A stretch of DNA of 64,000 bases from Ruminococcus sp. (GCA_018376535.1 JAHABC010000003.1:62001-126000); one strand, 5' to 3'. Numbered from the stretch's first letter, positions 7,581 through 16,575 are shown. The notes: a model not told the origin generated them from the letters alone. Program-made: numbers and translations.

Positions 7581-7614
7581 AAAAATAGGCTTATCAAATA
7601 ACATGATAAGCCTA
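7581..7614 (-). terminator. Terminator of the S10-spc-alpha operon
   Basis: On the minus strand TAGGCTTATCA pairs with TGATAAGCCTA and is followed by TTTTTG. It lies about 20 bases beyond the rplQ stop codon and closes the roughly 16-kb ribosomal transcript. Confidence 0.85.
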
Positions 7615-7636
7615 AATATATTACATAAGACTAAAA

Positions 7637-7978
7637 TTAAACTAATTGGATAATAGCCATCTCTGCAGCATCGCCACGACGAGGGCCAACCTTAATAATT
7701 CTAGTATAACCGCCATTTCTATCAGCGTACTTTGGTGAAATTTCATCAAAGAGTTTCTTAGCAACGTCTTCCTTAGTAACGTAAGCTAAAACTTGACGCT
7801 TGGAGTGGAGGTCATTGTTCTTACCGATAGTAATCATCTTTTCAGCAACAGAACGTACTTCCTTAGCACGAGTAACGGTAGTTTCGATTTGACCGTTCTC
7901 TAGTAGATAAGTTACCATAGCTCTAAGCATAGCTTTTCTATGGTCTGAAGTTCTGCCTAATTTTCTAGTACCAGCCAT
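7637..7978 (-). CDS. rplQ: 50S ribosomal protein L17
   Basis: The 113-residue protein has the L17 signature (GRTSDHRKAMLRAM) near the N-terminus and the usual short bacterial length. It binds 23S rRNA near the exit-tunnel side of the large subunit. It is the last gene of the alpha-operon part, downstream of rpoA, and follows a 17-base-apart SD (AAGGAG). A small hairpin (8008-8025) sits in the gap from rpoA. Confidence 0.98.
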   Translation of the reverse strand: MAGTRKLGRTSDHRKAMLRAMVTYLLENGQIETTVTRAKEVRSVAEKMITIGKNNDLHSKRQVLAYVTKEDVAKKLFDEISPKYADRNGGYTRIIKVGPRRGDAAEMAIIQLV

Positions 7979-8077
7979 TGAAATTCACTCCTTTTCATAG
8001 TGTACCACACGGAGAGAACTCCGTGGGCGTATAAAAAAATCTAATCTTTAAAAATCGTTAAAATAAGAATGCTTTAA

Positions 8078-9031
8078 TTAGTCTTCTTCGGAATTAAGTT
8101 GAAAACCAAGAGAAGTAAGTTTATCTCTAACTTCTTCAAAGGATTTTCTACCGAGGTTTCTAACCTTCATCATTTCTTCTTCGGACTTATTAATTAAGTC
8201 ATCAACTGTATTAATGCCTGCACGTTTCAAGCAGTTAAATGAACGTACTGATAAGTCAAGTTCCTCAATGGTCATCTCAAGGATTTTACCCTTATCCTTA
8301 TCTTCATTAACAGAAAATTGTGTATCTTCGTATTGGTCTTCCGAAAGGTCAACAAACAATTTTAGATGCTCGTTGAGGAGATTGGCTGCCTGTGATACGG
8401 CTTCCTTAGCAGAGATAGTACCGTCTGTCCAAACCTCAAGAGTTAGCTTATCGTAGTCAGTAATTTGACCAAGACGTGTATCTTCGACATGGAAGTTTAC
8501 TTTTAATACAGGGGTATATATACTATCTACAGCTATAACGTCGATAGGTAGTTGGATAAGTTGCTTATTTCTTTCAGCAGAAACGTATCCTCTGCCCTTA
8601 TCTATAGTTATTTCCATATATAGTTTAGCATCTTTACCCAAAGTAGCTATGTGCATACCAGGGTCAAGAATATCTACTTCTGAATCTGCCTTAATGTCAC
8701 CTGCGGTTACTTCGCCCTCGCCCTCAGCCTCAATATAGACTGTTTTAGGACTTTCACCGTGTAGTTTAGCTGTTAAACCTTTAATAGCTAAAATAATCTC
8801 AGTTACGTCTTCCTTAACTCCAGGAATAGTGGAAAGCTCGTGATGTACTCCGTCAATCTTAACAGAATTGACTGCAACACCTGGCAGAGAGGAGAGAAGT
8901 ACTCGTCTAAGGGCGTTACCTAGTGTAATGCCGTAGCCTCTTTCTAAAGGAGAAAGTACAAACTTAGCATACTTACCGTCACTTTTTTGTTCAACGATAT
9001 CTATTGTTGGCTTTTCAAACTTCTCAAGCAT
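8078..9031 (-). CDS. rpoA: RNA polymerase alpha subunit
   Basis: The 317-residue protein has the N-terminal dimerisation and beta-binding domain (ERGYGITLGNALRRVLLSSLPG) and, after an acidic linker, the C-terminal domain (ELDLSVRSFNCLKRAGINTV and VRNLGRKSFEEV) that contacts UP elements and activators. The start is ATG at 9031 with AGGAGGA just upstream; a longer frame to 9061 lacks a ribosome binding site. It lies between rpsD and rplQ, the standard order in Firmicutes. Confidence 0.98.
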   Translation of the reverse strand: MLEKFEKPTIDIVEQKSDGKYAKFVLSPLERGYGITLGNALRRVLLSSLPGVAVNSVKIDGVHHELSTIPGVKEDVTEIILAIKGLTAKLHGESPKTVYIEAEGEGEVTAGDIKADSEVDILDPGMHIATLGKDAKLYMEITIDKGRGYVSAERNKQLIQLPIDVIAVDSIYTPVLKVNFHVEDTRLGQITDYDKLTLEVWTDGTISAKEAVSQAANLLNEHLKLFVDLSEDQYEDTQFSVNEDKDKGKILEMTIEELDLSVRSFNCLKRAGINTVDDLINKSEEEMMKVRNLGRKSFEEVRDKLTSLGFQLNSEED

Positions 9032-9138
9032 TAAAACTCCTCCTGTTTCGTAATGGTTCAATCTTCGCCCGAATTTTCGTCATAACATTTCGGGACATCG
9101 ATAAAAATAGTGTCGTACAATCGTAAACAAACTTATTA

Positions 9139-9738
9139 TTATTTGGAGTACAATTCGACGATAAGGTGTGAAGCAACTTCATAGTCGATATCAGTAGCAG
9201 CAGGCATACGAACTACAGTAGCTGAAAAATCATCTTTTTTAGGTTCTAGCCATACAGGAACTACTCTACCGTTAGTAGCTTCTACAGTAGATTTAAACTT
9301 CTCAGAAGTTCTATCCTTTTCAGCAAGAGCTATAACGTCGCCAACCTTAACTCTGTAAGATGGAATGTTTACCTTCTTACCATTTACAGTATAGTGGTTG
9401 TGAACTACAAGTTGTCTTGCTTCACGTCTAGTTAAAGCTAAGCCCATTCTAAATACTACGCTATCTAATCTGCTTTCAAGACAAGTGATTAGGTTGTCAC
9501 CAGCCTTACCTTCCATCTTAGATGCAATTTCAAAGTAGTGATAGAATTGCTTTTCTAATACACCATATATAAACTTTAACTTTTGTTTTTCCTTTAATTG
9601 CATACCATATTCAGAAACTTTCTTTCTGTTATTAGCATTCTTAAATCTATTAGATTCCTTCTTAGAAACACCCATAACTGCTGGGCTGATACCTAAGTAT
9701 CTACATCTCTTAAGAATAGGGTCTTTATTTACTGCCAT
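9139..9738 (-). CDS. rpsD: 30S ribosomal protein S4
   Basis: The 199-residue protein carries the S4 RNA-binding fold (ESRLDSVVFRMGLALTRREARQLVVHNHYTVNGKKV) in its second half. S4 nucleates 16S rRNA folding at the 5' domain. It is encoded between rpsK and rpoA. The N-terminus lacks the CX3CX12CXXC zinc cluster seen in some species, so this is the zinc-free form. Confidence 0.98.
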   Translation of the reverse strand: MAVNKDPILKRCRYLGISPAVMGVSKKESNRFKNANNRKKVSEYGMQLKEKQKLKFIYGVLEKQFYHYFEIASKMEGKAGDNLITCLESRLDSVVFRMGLALTRREARQLVVHNHYTVNGKKVNIPSYRVKVGDVIALAEKDRTSEKFKSTVEATNGRVVPVWLEPKKDDFSATVVRMPAATDIDYEVASHLIVELYSK

Positions 9739-9758
9739 GTTATTACACCTCCTATAAA

Positions 9759-10154
9759 TTAGACACGTCTTCTCTTAGGTGGACGACAACCATTGTGTGG
9801 AATTGGAGTAACGTCCTTAATCATTTTAACTTCAAGACCTACAGTTTGTAAAGCTCTAATAGCAGCTTCACGACCAGAACCAGGTCCCTTAACGAAAACT
9901 TCTACAGTCTTTAGACCGTGTTCCATAGCTACCTTAGCTGCTGTTTCAGCTGCAGTTTGTGCAGCAAATGGAGTAGACTTTCTAGAGCCTCTAAAACCAA
10001 GACCACCAGCACTAGCCCATGAAATAGCATTACCTTGAGTATCTGTAATAGTTACAATAGTATTGTTGAAAGTGGACTGAATATGAACAGCACCGCTTTC
10101 GATATTTTTACGTTCTCTACGTCTTCTAACAGTAGCAACTTTCTTCTGTGCCAT
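9759..10154 (-). CDS. rpsK: 30S ribosomal protein S11
   Basis: The 131-residue protein has the S11 signature (FNNTIVTITDTQGN and the C-terminal TPIPHNGCRPPKRRRV). S11 lies on the platform of the small subunit next to the mRNA exit. The gene follows rpsM by 14 bases and precedes rpsD by 20. Confidence 0.98.
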   Translation of the reverse strand: MAQKKVATVRRRRERKNIESGAVHIQSTFNNTIVTITDTQGNAISWASAGGLGFRGSRKSTPFAAQTAAETAAKVAMEHGLKTVEVFVKGPGSGREAAIRALQTVGLEVKMIKDVTPIPHNGCRPPKRRRV

Positions 10155-10168
10155 ATCTCATGCCCTCC

Positions 10169-10537
10169 TTACTTTTTCTTGTTAGCTATAGTCTTAACAG
10201 GACCCTTACGAGTTCTAGCGTTAGTCTTAGTTCTTTGACCTCTTACAGGTAGACCTTTACGGTGACGAACGCCTCTGTAACAACCAATTTCAACAAGTCT
10301 TTTAATATTAAGGGAAACTTCTCTCTTTAGGTCACCCTCAACGTTACAGTTCTTATCAATATACTCACGAAGTTTAGCAGTATCGTCTTCAGATAAATCC
10401 TTAACTCTAGTATCTGGGTTTACACCAGTTTCCTTTAGGATTTTATCAGCAGTAGCACGACCGATACCGTAAATATAAGTAAGACCGATTTCGACTCTCT
10501 TATTTTTAGGTAAATCAACACCAGCAATTCTTGCCAT
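10169..10537 (-). CDS. rpsM: 30S ribosomal protein S13
   Basis: The 122-residue protein starts MARIAGVDLPKNKR and ends with the basic tail typical of S13, which contacts the P-site tRNA and the inter-subunit bridge. The start is ATG at 10537 after CGGAGGTG; an upstream frame to 10612 runs into an intercistronic hairpin and is not used. Confidence 0.98.
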   Translation of the reverse strand: MARIAGVDLPKNKRVEIGLTYIYGIGRATADKILKETGVNPDTRVKDLSEDDTAKLREYIDKNCNVEGDLKREVSLNIKRLVEIGCYRGVRHRKGLPVRGQRTKTNARTRKGPVKTIANKKK

Positions 10538-10632
10538 TAAAATTTGCACCTCCGTTATTAGATAAACGTTCAAAAGACTTAAAAACGTTATATAGCCTTT
10601 TGAACATAACATTACTTGCTATTCCTAAACTA

Positions 10633-10746
10633 TTAACCTTGACGTTGCTTGTGCTTAGGATTTTCACAAATAACCATTACTTTGCCTTTACGCTTGATAA
10701 CCTTGCACTTTTCGCACATAGGCTTTACTGAAGGTCTAACTTTCAT
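10633..10746 (-). CDS. rpmJ: 50S ribosomal protein L36, zinc-binding form
   Basis: This 37-residue protein begins MKVRPSVKPMCEKC. It keeps all four zinc ligands (C11, C14, C27 and H32), so it is the zinc-containing form. The gene lies between infA and rpsM as in other Firmicutes and has a GGAGG site ahead of its ATG. Confidence 0.97.
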   Translation of the reverse strand: MKVRPSVKPMCEKCKVIKRKGKVMVICENPKHKQRQG

Positions 10747-10774
10747 TTTAAATACCTCCTTGATTAGTTAAAAA

Positions 10775-10993
10775 TTACTTGGCTCTCCAAGTTATTCTGC
10801 CTTTAGTCAAGTCATAAGGTGACATTTCTACAGTAACCTTATCACCTGGAACTATTCTAATAAAATTCATTCTAAGTTTACCAGAAACATGAGCCAAAAT
10901 AACGTGTTTGTTTTGAAGCTCTACTTTAAATACGGTATTAGGGAGAGCTTCCACAACAGTACCTTCTAACTCAATAACATCTTCTTTAGACAT
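10775..10993 (-). CDS. infA: Translation initiation factor IF-1
   Basis: The 72-residue protein is a single OB-fold of the S1 type (MSKEDVIELEGTVVEALPN, then GKLRMNFIRI and GRITWR). It binds the 30S A site during initiation and helps place the initiator tRNA. The ATG at 10993 follows GGAGG by eight bases, so five extra upstream codons are not used. Confidence 0.97.
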   Translation of the reverse strand: MSKEDVIELEGTVVEALPNTVFKVELQNKHVILAHVSGKLRMNFIRIVPGDKVTVEMSPYDLTKGRITWRAK

Positions 10994-11009
10994 TAGTGTA
11001 TCCTCCACT

Positions 11010-11261
11010 TTATATAATGTTTAGACTATCATACTCTTTAAGAAAGTTTCTCAGCTTTTTATCGGTAAAATTGTCCAAATCTATTACAGACTTAGTAAAC
11101 TGTAAGTGTTTAGGGTTTTTCTTTTTAGGTTTACTAAGTTTTCTATCCTTACCATTAGCAATATAATAGAAACCCAAGGGGTCATAAGCGACGACTACAA
11201 AGTAGCCACCACTATCACGACCTGCACAAGCCTTAACAACCGTGCCAATAACCTTATTCAC
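11010..11261 (-). CDS. KOW-domain RNA-binding protein, L14e-like
   Basis: The 83-residue protein opens with a KOW-type beta-barrel (VIGTVVKACAGRDSGGYFVVV) followed by a Lys-rich stretch (SKPKKKNPKHLQF). Such proteins resemble eukaryotic/archaeal ribosomal protein L14e and occur in many Clostridia exactly at this place between map and infA. A ribosome-associated role is likely, but its function is not established. The gene sits 13 bases after map. Confidence 0.8.
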   Translation of the reverse strand: MNKVIGTVVKACAGRDSGGYFVVVAYDPLGFYYIANGKDRKLSKPKKKNPKHLQFTKSVIDLDNFTDKKLRNFLKEYDSLNII

Positions 11262-11274
11262 AACATTTCCCCCA

Positions 11275-12024
11275 TTACGCTTCAGTTAATATAACTGGTC
11301 CATTTGGAGTAACTGCAATAGTATGTTCAAAGTGAGCAGAAAGTGAACCACTGTTAGTAACGACAGTCCAACCGTTAGGAAGAGTTCTAACGCCATCACC
11401 TCTAACGTTTATCATAGGTTCAATAGCGAAAGTCATACCTGCAACTAACTTTATACCCCTACCTGCTGTACCGTAATTAGGAACTTCTGGAGCTTCGTGA
11501 AGTTTTCTTCCCACACCGTGACCAGTATAGTTTTTAACTATTCCATAGCCTAAAGGAGTGCAATATTCTTCGACTGCGTGACATACATCACCAAGTCTGT
11601 TTCCTACAACTGCCTTTTCGATAGCTTTGTATAGACTAGCTTTAGTATCTTCGAGTAGCTTAGTAGCCTCTTCAGAAACCTTACCTACTGCAAACGTAGC
11701 ACAAGTATCGCCATGAAAACCATCTATATAAGCACCAACGTCTACGCTAACGATGTCGCCGTTTTTGATAATCTTTCTCTTGTTTGGTATTCCGTGGATA
11801 ACTTCCTCATTAATAGAAATACAAGCACTACCTGGAAAACCACCGTAACCTAGAAAAGATGGCACTGCACCACAACTCACGATATAGTCATGAATAATCT
11901 TATCCAATTCTAAAGTAGACATACCAGCACGGATTGACTTACCAGCCAACTCTCTAGCTTGACCTGCTATTTTACCTGCTTTACGCATCTTTTCTAAATC
12001 GGATTTAGACTTAACGTTCACCAT
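11275..12024 (-). CDS. map: Methionine aminopeptidase, type I
   Basis: The 249-residue enzyme removes the initiator methionine from nascent proteins. The pita-bread metal site residues are visible in order: DVGAYIDGFHGDT (two Asp), GHGVGRKLHE (His), then AIEP and the final E of HFEHTIAV. It lies downstream of adk by six bases. The ribosome binding site (AGGAG) is rather far from the ATG, about 14 bases. Confidence 0.97.
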   Translation of the reverse strand: MVNVKSKSDLEKMRKAGKIAGQARELAGKSIRAGMSTLELDKIIHDYIVSCGAVPSFLGYGGFPGSACISINEEVIHGIPNKRKIIKNGDIVSVDVGAYIDGFHGDTCATFAVGKVSEEATKLLEDTKASLYKAIEKAVVGNRLGDVCHAVEEYCTPLGYGIVKNYTGHGVGRKLHEAPEVPNYGTAGRGIKLVAGMTFAIEPMINVRGDGVRTLPNGWTVVTNSGSLSAHFEHTIAVTPNGPVILTEA

Positions 12025-12030
12025 AATATA

Positions 12031-12666
12031 TTAATTTACTCCTACTGCCTTGAGTGTAAGTTTAGAAGTTTCAGCAACTTCTTCTTGACCTACAATCGTT
12101 TCGAGTTTATTCTGTTTACTATAATATTCTTTTAAAGGAGCTGTCTTTTCGTGATAAGTTTTAAGACGGTCAATTACAGTTTCAGGCATATCGTCCTTAC
12201 GAATAACAGTCTTAGCACCACACTTATCGCAAACTCCTTCAACTTTAGAAGGTTTAAAATCGACATGATAAGTAGCACCACAATCCAAGCAAACTCTTCT
12301 ACCAGAAACTCTCTGTTTAATAGTTTCGTCTGGAACGTAGATTTCCAAAACCTTGTCAATCTTAACACCCATGTTGTCTAAAGCCTCAGCTTGAGGAACA
12401 GTTCTTGGGAAACCGTCAAGAATAAAGCCATTTTTAGCATCATCTTGAGCAATTCTATCCTTTAGGATACCAATAACTATCTCATCTGAAACTAAAGCAC
12501 CACTGTCCATAGCTTCTTTAGCTTTAAGACCATACTCAGTACCGTTCTTAACAGCCTCACGTAGCATATTGCCTGTTGAAATTTGTGGGATATTAAGAGC
12601 CTCTGAGATTACTTCTGCTTGAGTACCTTTACCAGCACCAGGAGCACCTAACAAAATTAAGTTCAT
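12031..12666 (-). CDS. adk: Adenylate kinase, zinc-lid form
   Basis: The 211-residue enzyme interconverts AMP, ADP and ATP. The P-loop GAPGAGKGT is near the N-terminus, followed by the AMP-binding STGNMLR and the DGFPRT motif. The LID domain has a four-cysteine zinc site (CLDCG...CDKCG), which is common in Gram-positive enzymes. It lies between secY and map in the usual operon order. Confidence 0.98.
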   Translation of the reverse strand: MNLILLGAPGAGKGTQAEVISEALNIPQISTGNMLREAVKNGTEYGLKAKEAMDSGALVSDEIVIGILKDRIAQDDAKNGFILDGFPRTVPQAEALDNMGVKIDKVLEIYVPDETIKQRVSGRRVCLDCGATYHVDFKPSKVEGVCDKCGAKTVIRKDDMPETVIDRLKTYHEKTAPLKEYYSKQNKLETIVGQEEVAETSKLTLKAVGVN

Positions 12667-12679
12667 AAAAAATCCTCCA

Positions 12680-13999
12680 TTATTCTAAAAATCCCTTATG
12701 ATTTCTCATCATCATTTGAGATTCAAGTGTTCTAACGGTTTCAAGAGCTACGTTTACTACGATTAGTATTGAAGTACCACCCATAGCTAAGCCACTTAAA
12801 TCTGGTACTGCCATACTAAAGAAGATTGGGAATATTGCAATTATACCTAAGAAGAATGCACCTACTATAGTTATCTTAGAAAGTACCCTTTGAATGTAAT
12901 CGGCAGTTGGTTTACCTGGTCGAATACCTGGGATACCTCCATTACTTTGACGTAGGTTGTTAGCAATCTCAACTGGATTGTATTGCATTGCTACATAAAA
13001 GTAGTTAAACGCAATTATTAATATAAAGTATAGTATTGCATACCATGGACTTCTATAATTAAAAAAGTTTAAAAATCCTGCATAGAACTTTTGTCCAAAA
13101 GTTTCTGGATTTTCAGCTACTGGAAAGAACATTCCAATAGTACTAGGTAGTGACATAAATGCCATAGCAAAGATAATTGGCATAACTCCAGACATACAAA
13201 CCTTAACTGGAATGTGTGTATTTTGTCCACCATATTGCTTTCTACCTACAACTCTTTTAGCGTATTGAATAGGTATTCTTCTTTCAGAGTCGTTCATAAA
13301 GACAATGAAAGTAATCATTGCAACATATATAAGCAAAATTAAAGGAACTATAAAAACATATGGGTTTGGTTCATTTTTAGCTAAAGTAACCATATCCACT
13401 ACATCTACTGGCAATCTAGCGATGATACCTGCAAATAGTATTATTGAGATACCGTTACCTATACCTTTTTCATTTACTCTATTACCTAACCATACTACCA
13501 ACATAGCACCCGTAATGAATACTAACATAATAGCTATCATGCAGAAGACACCTTCAAAACCAGATTTATACTTTACAGCACCTGCACTCTTCATGGTTAA
13601 ATAGTAAGCTAAAGACATAACAATAGCTAAAGCAAACGCCACATATGCTGATATTTTATTTAAAACCTTACGTCCTTCCGTACCTTCCTTAGAAAGTCGT
13701 TCCAATGGTGGAAGTGCGTAGGTCAACAATTGAATTATAATCGACGCATTGATAAATGGTGTGATTGAAAGCGAGAATATTGTCGCCTTAGATAGAGCAC
13801 CACCTGTCAAAGTATCGAGATAGTTTAAAAAGTTTCCGTCTGAAGCGTTAGCTCCCATCCATTCTGAGACTACGCTAGTATCTAAGAATGGAGCAGGAAT
13901 TACACTTCCTATTCTAAATATGACTATAATGAGTAATGTGTATAGCAATTTTTTCCTAAGTTCTGGAATTTTCCATGCACTTTTGATGGTTTCTAACAC
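12680..13999 (-). CDS. secY: Preprotein translocase channel subunit SecY
   Basis: The 439-residue membrane protein has about ten transmembrane helices and the SecY landmarks near the N-terminus (FRIGSVIPAPFLD, then ITPFINASIIIQLL) and the cytosolic loop RRIPIQYAKR. It forms the channel through which the GH9 and GH48 cellulases and other secreted proteins leave the cell. The gene follows rplO directly (one base apart) and precedes adk. Confidence 0.98.
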   Translation of the reverse strand: MLETIKSAWKIPELRKKLLYTLLIIVIFRIGSVIPAPFLDTSVVSEWMGANASDGNFLNYLDTLTGGALSKATIFSLSITPFINASIIIQLLTYALPPLERLSKEGTEGRKVLNKISAYVAFALAIVMSLAYYLTMKSAGAVKYKSGFEGVFCMIAIMLVFITGAMLVVWLGNRVNEKGIGNGISIILFAGIIARLPVDVVDMVTLAKNEPNPYVFIVPLILLIYVAMITFIVFMNDSERRIPIQYAKRVVGRKQYGGQNTHIPVKVCMSGVMPIIFAMAFMSLPSTIGMFFPVAENPETFGQKFYAGFLNFFNYRSPWYAILYFILIIAFNYFYVAMQYNPVEIANNLRQSNGGIPGIRPGKPTADYIQRVLSKITIVGAFFLGIIAIFPIFFSMAVPDLSGLAMGGTSILIVVNVALETVRTLESQMMMRNHKGFLE

Positions 14000-14000
14000 A

Positions 14001-14444
14001 CTACATCACCTCTACTTTTCCGCCAGCCTTTTCGATTTTTTCAACAGCAGTCTTAGTAAACTTTACTGCCTTAACTGTTAGATTTTTGGAAGTAAGTTCG
14101 CCGTCACCAAGAACCTTAACACCGTCACAAACCTTCTTTACAAGACCAGAAGCCTTTAGTAATTCTGTATCTACTACAGTACCGTCTACAAACTTATTTA
14201 AATCTGAAACGTTAATTACTGCATATTCCTTAGCAAAGATGTTGTTAAAACCTCTCTTAGGAATACGTCTAGTTAAAGGCATTTGACCACCTTCAAAACC
14301 TGGTCTTACGCCACCGCCAGAACGAGCATTTTGACCTTTGTGACCTTTACCAGCAGTCTTACCATTACCAGAACCATGACCTCTACCAACACGCTTTACT
14401 TCTTTAGTAGAACCAACAGCTGGTGATAATTCGTGTAACTTCAT
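14001..14444 (-). CDS. rplO: 50S ribosomal protein L15
   Basis: The 147-residue protein starts MKLHELSPAVGSTK and has the Gly-rich N-terminal extension (GRGHGSGNGKTAGKGHKGQ) that threads into 23S rRNA, with the L15 signature further on. It is encoded between rpmD and secY with a good AGGAGG site. Confidence 0.98.
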   Translation of the reverse strand: MKLHELSPAVGSTKEVKRVGRGHGSGNGKTAGKGHKGQNARSGGGVRPGFEGGQMPLTRRIPKRGFNNIFAKEYAVINVSDLNKFVDGTVVDTELLKASGLVKKVCDGVKVLGDGELTSKNLTVKAVKFTKTAVEKIEKAGGKVEVM

Positions 14445-14470
14445 AATCTAAGCACCTCCTTATATTGCGA

Positions 14471-14650
14471 TTATTCTGCGTCTGTTACCTCAATTAGATG
14501 TACAATCTTATTAATTTTTCCTTGAGTTTGAGCATTATCAGGTTGAACTGTAACATCGCCAATTTTTCTAAGTCCTAAAGAGTTAGCAGTAGCAATTTGG
14601 TCTTTCTTAACAGCGATAAGACTTTTAACAAGTGTAATCTTCTTTGCCAT
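14471..14650 (-). CDS. rpmD: 50S ribosomal protein L30
   Basis: The 59-residue protein (MAKKITLVKSLIAVKK) is of normal bacterial length. The start is ATG at 14650, nine bases after GGAG; a TTG two codons earlier would be too close to that site. It lies between rpsE and rplO. Confidence 0.96.
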   Translation of the reverse strand: MAKKITLVKSLIAVKKDQIATANSLGLRKIGDVTVQPDNAQTQGKINKIVHLIEVTDAE

Positions 14651-14663
14651 CTTCAATCTCTCC

Positions 14664-15167
14664 TTAACCTAAAATTTCCTTAACGCTCTTGCCTCTCTTT
14701 TGAGCTACTTCCTTTATAGAAGTACATTCAGCAAGACCTTGAATAGTTGCTCTTACAACGTTGCAAGGGTTGTTAGAACGTAAAGACTTAGTTCTAATAT
14801 CCTTAATACCTGCCATTTCTATAACGGCACGAACAGGACCACCTGCAATAACACCAGTACCAGGTGCAGCTGGTTTCATAAGAACTTCACCAGCACCAAA
14901 CTTGCCAATAATTTCATGAGGGATAGTAGTACCTCTTAGAGAAATCTTAACAAGGTTCTTCTTAGCATCTTCAATACCCTTACGAATAGCATCAGGTACT
15001 TCACCAGACTTACCAAGACCAAAACCAACGATACCGTTACCATCGCCTACTACTACTAAAGCAGAAAACTTCATGATACGTCCGCCCTTAACAGTCTTAG
15101 ATACTCTATTAATTGCAACGACTCTTTCAGAAAGCTCCAATTTTGAAGCGTCTATAATGTTAGCCAC
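14664..15167 (-). CDS. rpsE: 30S ribosomal protein S5
   Basis: The 167-residue protein has the S5 double-stranded-RNA-binding N-terminal domain (VKGGRIMKFSALVVVGDGNG) and the C-terminal domain with AAPGTGVIAGGPVRAV. S5 takes part in translational fidelity. It lies between rplR and rpmD. Confidence 0.98.
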   Translation of the reverse strand: MANIIDASKLELSERVVAINRVSKTVKGGRIMKFSALVVVGDGNGIVGFGLGKSGEVPDAIRKGIEDAKKNLVKISLRGTTIPHEIIGKFGAGEVLMKPAAPGTGVIAGGPVRAVIEMAGIKDIRTKSLRSNNPCNVVRATIQGLAECTSIKEVAQKRGKSVKEILG

Positions 15168-15228
15168 TTGCGTTTACCTCCTTTGTTTCAATCGACGTAC
15201 CTAAAAAGATACGTTATACTAGAATGTA

Positions 15229-15588
15229 TTAGAATTTTAATCCGCCTTCACGTGCACCTTCAGCTAATTCTTTAACACGACCGTGATATAGGTAGCCACC
15301 TCTGTCGAAAACTACTTCAGTGATACCCTTTTCGATTGCGTGCTTAGCTACAAGTTCGCCAACCTTCTTAGCACCTTCAACGTTACCGCCATCGCCTTCA
15401 AAATCCTTTGAAAGACTAGATGCAGCAGCAAGTGTTACTCCATTTACATCATCGATAATTTGAGCGTAGATGTGCTTAGTGGAGCGGAACACATTAAGAC
15501 GTGGACGTTGAGGAGTTCCTGAAATTTTAGCACGAACTCTCTTATGTCTTGCAGTTCTTGCTTTATTACTATCCTGCTTTTTAACCAT
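15229..15588 (-). CDS. rplR: 50S ribosomal protein L18
   Basis: The 119-residue protein has the L18 pattern (RHKRVRAKISGT, RPRLNVFRSTKHIYAQ, FDRGGYLYHGRVKELAEGAREGGL). It binds 5S rRNA together with L5. A 60-base gap separates it from rpsE. Confidence 0.98.
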   Translation of the reverse strand: MVKKQDSNKARTARHKRVRAKISGTPQRPRLNVFRSTKHIYAQIIDDVNGVTLAAASSLSKDFEGDGGNVEGAKKVGELVAKHAIEKGITEVVFDRGGYLYHGRVKELAEGAREGGLKF

Positions 15589-15606
15589 CGTGAATCACTC
15601 CTTATA

Positions 15607-16155
15607 TTACTTTTTGCCCTTACCGGCTTTACCTTCCTTACGGATAATACGTTCACCTGCGTACTTAATACCCTTGCCCTTATATGGCTCTGGTAGACGC
15701 TTTTCACGTACTTCAGCAGCAAATTGACCTACAGCTTGTTTGTCTAAACCACTGATTACGATTTTAGTTTGAGATGGAACATCAATAGTAACGCCGTACT
15801 TAGGTTCCATAATAACTTGGTGTGAATAACCAATGTTCATAACTAAGTTGTTACCTTGCTTAGCAGCTCTGTAACCAACACCTTCAATTTCTAGTTCTTT
15901 AGTGAAACCAGTAGTAACACCAGTAACCATGTTGTTGATAAGTGTTCTAGTTAAACCATGAAGTGACTTAGCTTCCTTAGTATCATTAGGTCTAGTAACT
16001 AAGATTTCGCTATCAGTCTTTTCAATAGTTAATATATTAGAAAATTGTTTTGTAAGTTCGCCTTTAGCACCCTTAATAGTAACTACGTTACCGTCAGCAA
16101 TAGAAACAGTAACACCAGCAGGTACACTAATTGGCAATCTACCTATTCTTGACAT
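15607..16155 (-). CDS. rplF: 50S ribosomal protein L6
   Basis: The 182-residue protein (MSRIGRLPISVPAGV) contains two related domains and ends with the conserved PEPYKGKGIKYAGE motif. It sits near the factor-binding site of the large subunit. The gene lies between rpsH and rplR. Confidence 0.98.
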   Translation of the reverse strand: MSRIGRLPISVPAGVTVSIADGNVVTIKGAKGELTKQFSNILTIEKTDSEILVTRPNDTKEAKSLHGLTRTLINNMVTGVTTGFTKELEIEGVGYRAAKQGNNLVMNIGYSHQVIMEPKYGVTIDVPSQTKIVISGLDKQAVGQFAAEVREKRLPEPYKGKGIKYAGERIIRKEGKAGKGKK

Positions 16156-16176
16156 AGTGTTTAACCTCCTTAATAA

Positions 16177-16575
16177 TTACCATACGAATGCAAGGACTTC
16201 TCCACCAACGTTAAGTTCACGAGCCTTCTTATCAGTCATAATTCCCTTAGAAGTGGAAACTATAGCAATACCTAAGCCCTTTCTAACCTTTGGCATATCC
16301 TCACAACTTGAATATATACGAAGACCAGGCTTTGAAACTCTGCGAAGTCCTGTAATAACTGGTGTCTTATTATCACCATACTTTAAAGTTATTCTAATGA
16401 TACCTTGCTTGCCATCTTCAATAACTTGGAAACCTTTTACATAACCTTCGTCAACGAGGATTTGTGTAATAGCCTTCTTAACGTTAGAAGCTGGAACATC
16501 AACAGTAGCGTGTTTTGCTGAATTAGCATTACGTATTCTAGTTAGAATATCTGCAATTGTATCAGTAATCTGCAT
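16177..16575 (-). CDS. rpsH: 30S ribosomal protein S8
   Basis: The 132-residue protein begins MQITDTIADILTRIRNAN and ends with the S8 signature (GIAIVSTSKGIMTDKKAR). S8 binds the central domain of 16S rRNA and in other bacteria represses the spc operon by binding its mRNA near rplE. No attempt was made to prove such a site here. Confidence 0.98.
   Translation of the reverse strand: MQITDTIADILTRIRNANSAKHATVDVPASNVKKAITQILVDEGYVKGFQVIEDGKQGIIRITLKYGDNKTPVITGLRRVSKPGLRIYSSCEDMPKVRKGLGIAIVSTSKGIMTDKKARELNVGGEVLAFVW

Noticed and set aside
15444..15722. 92-codon minus-strand frame across the rplR/rplF junction
   Set aside because: It overlaps two well supported ribosomal genes in another frame and lacks any matching family.
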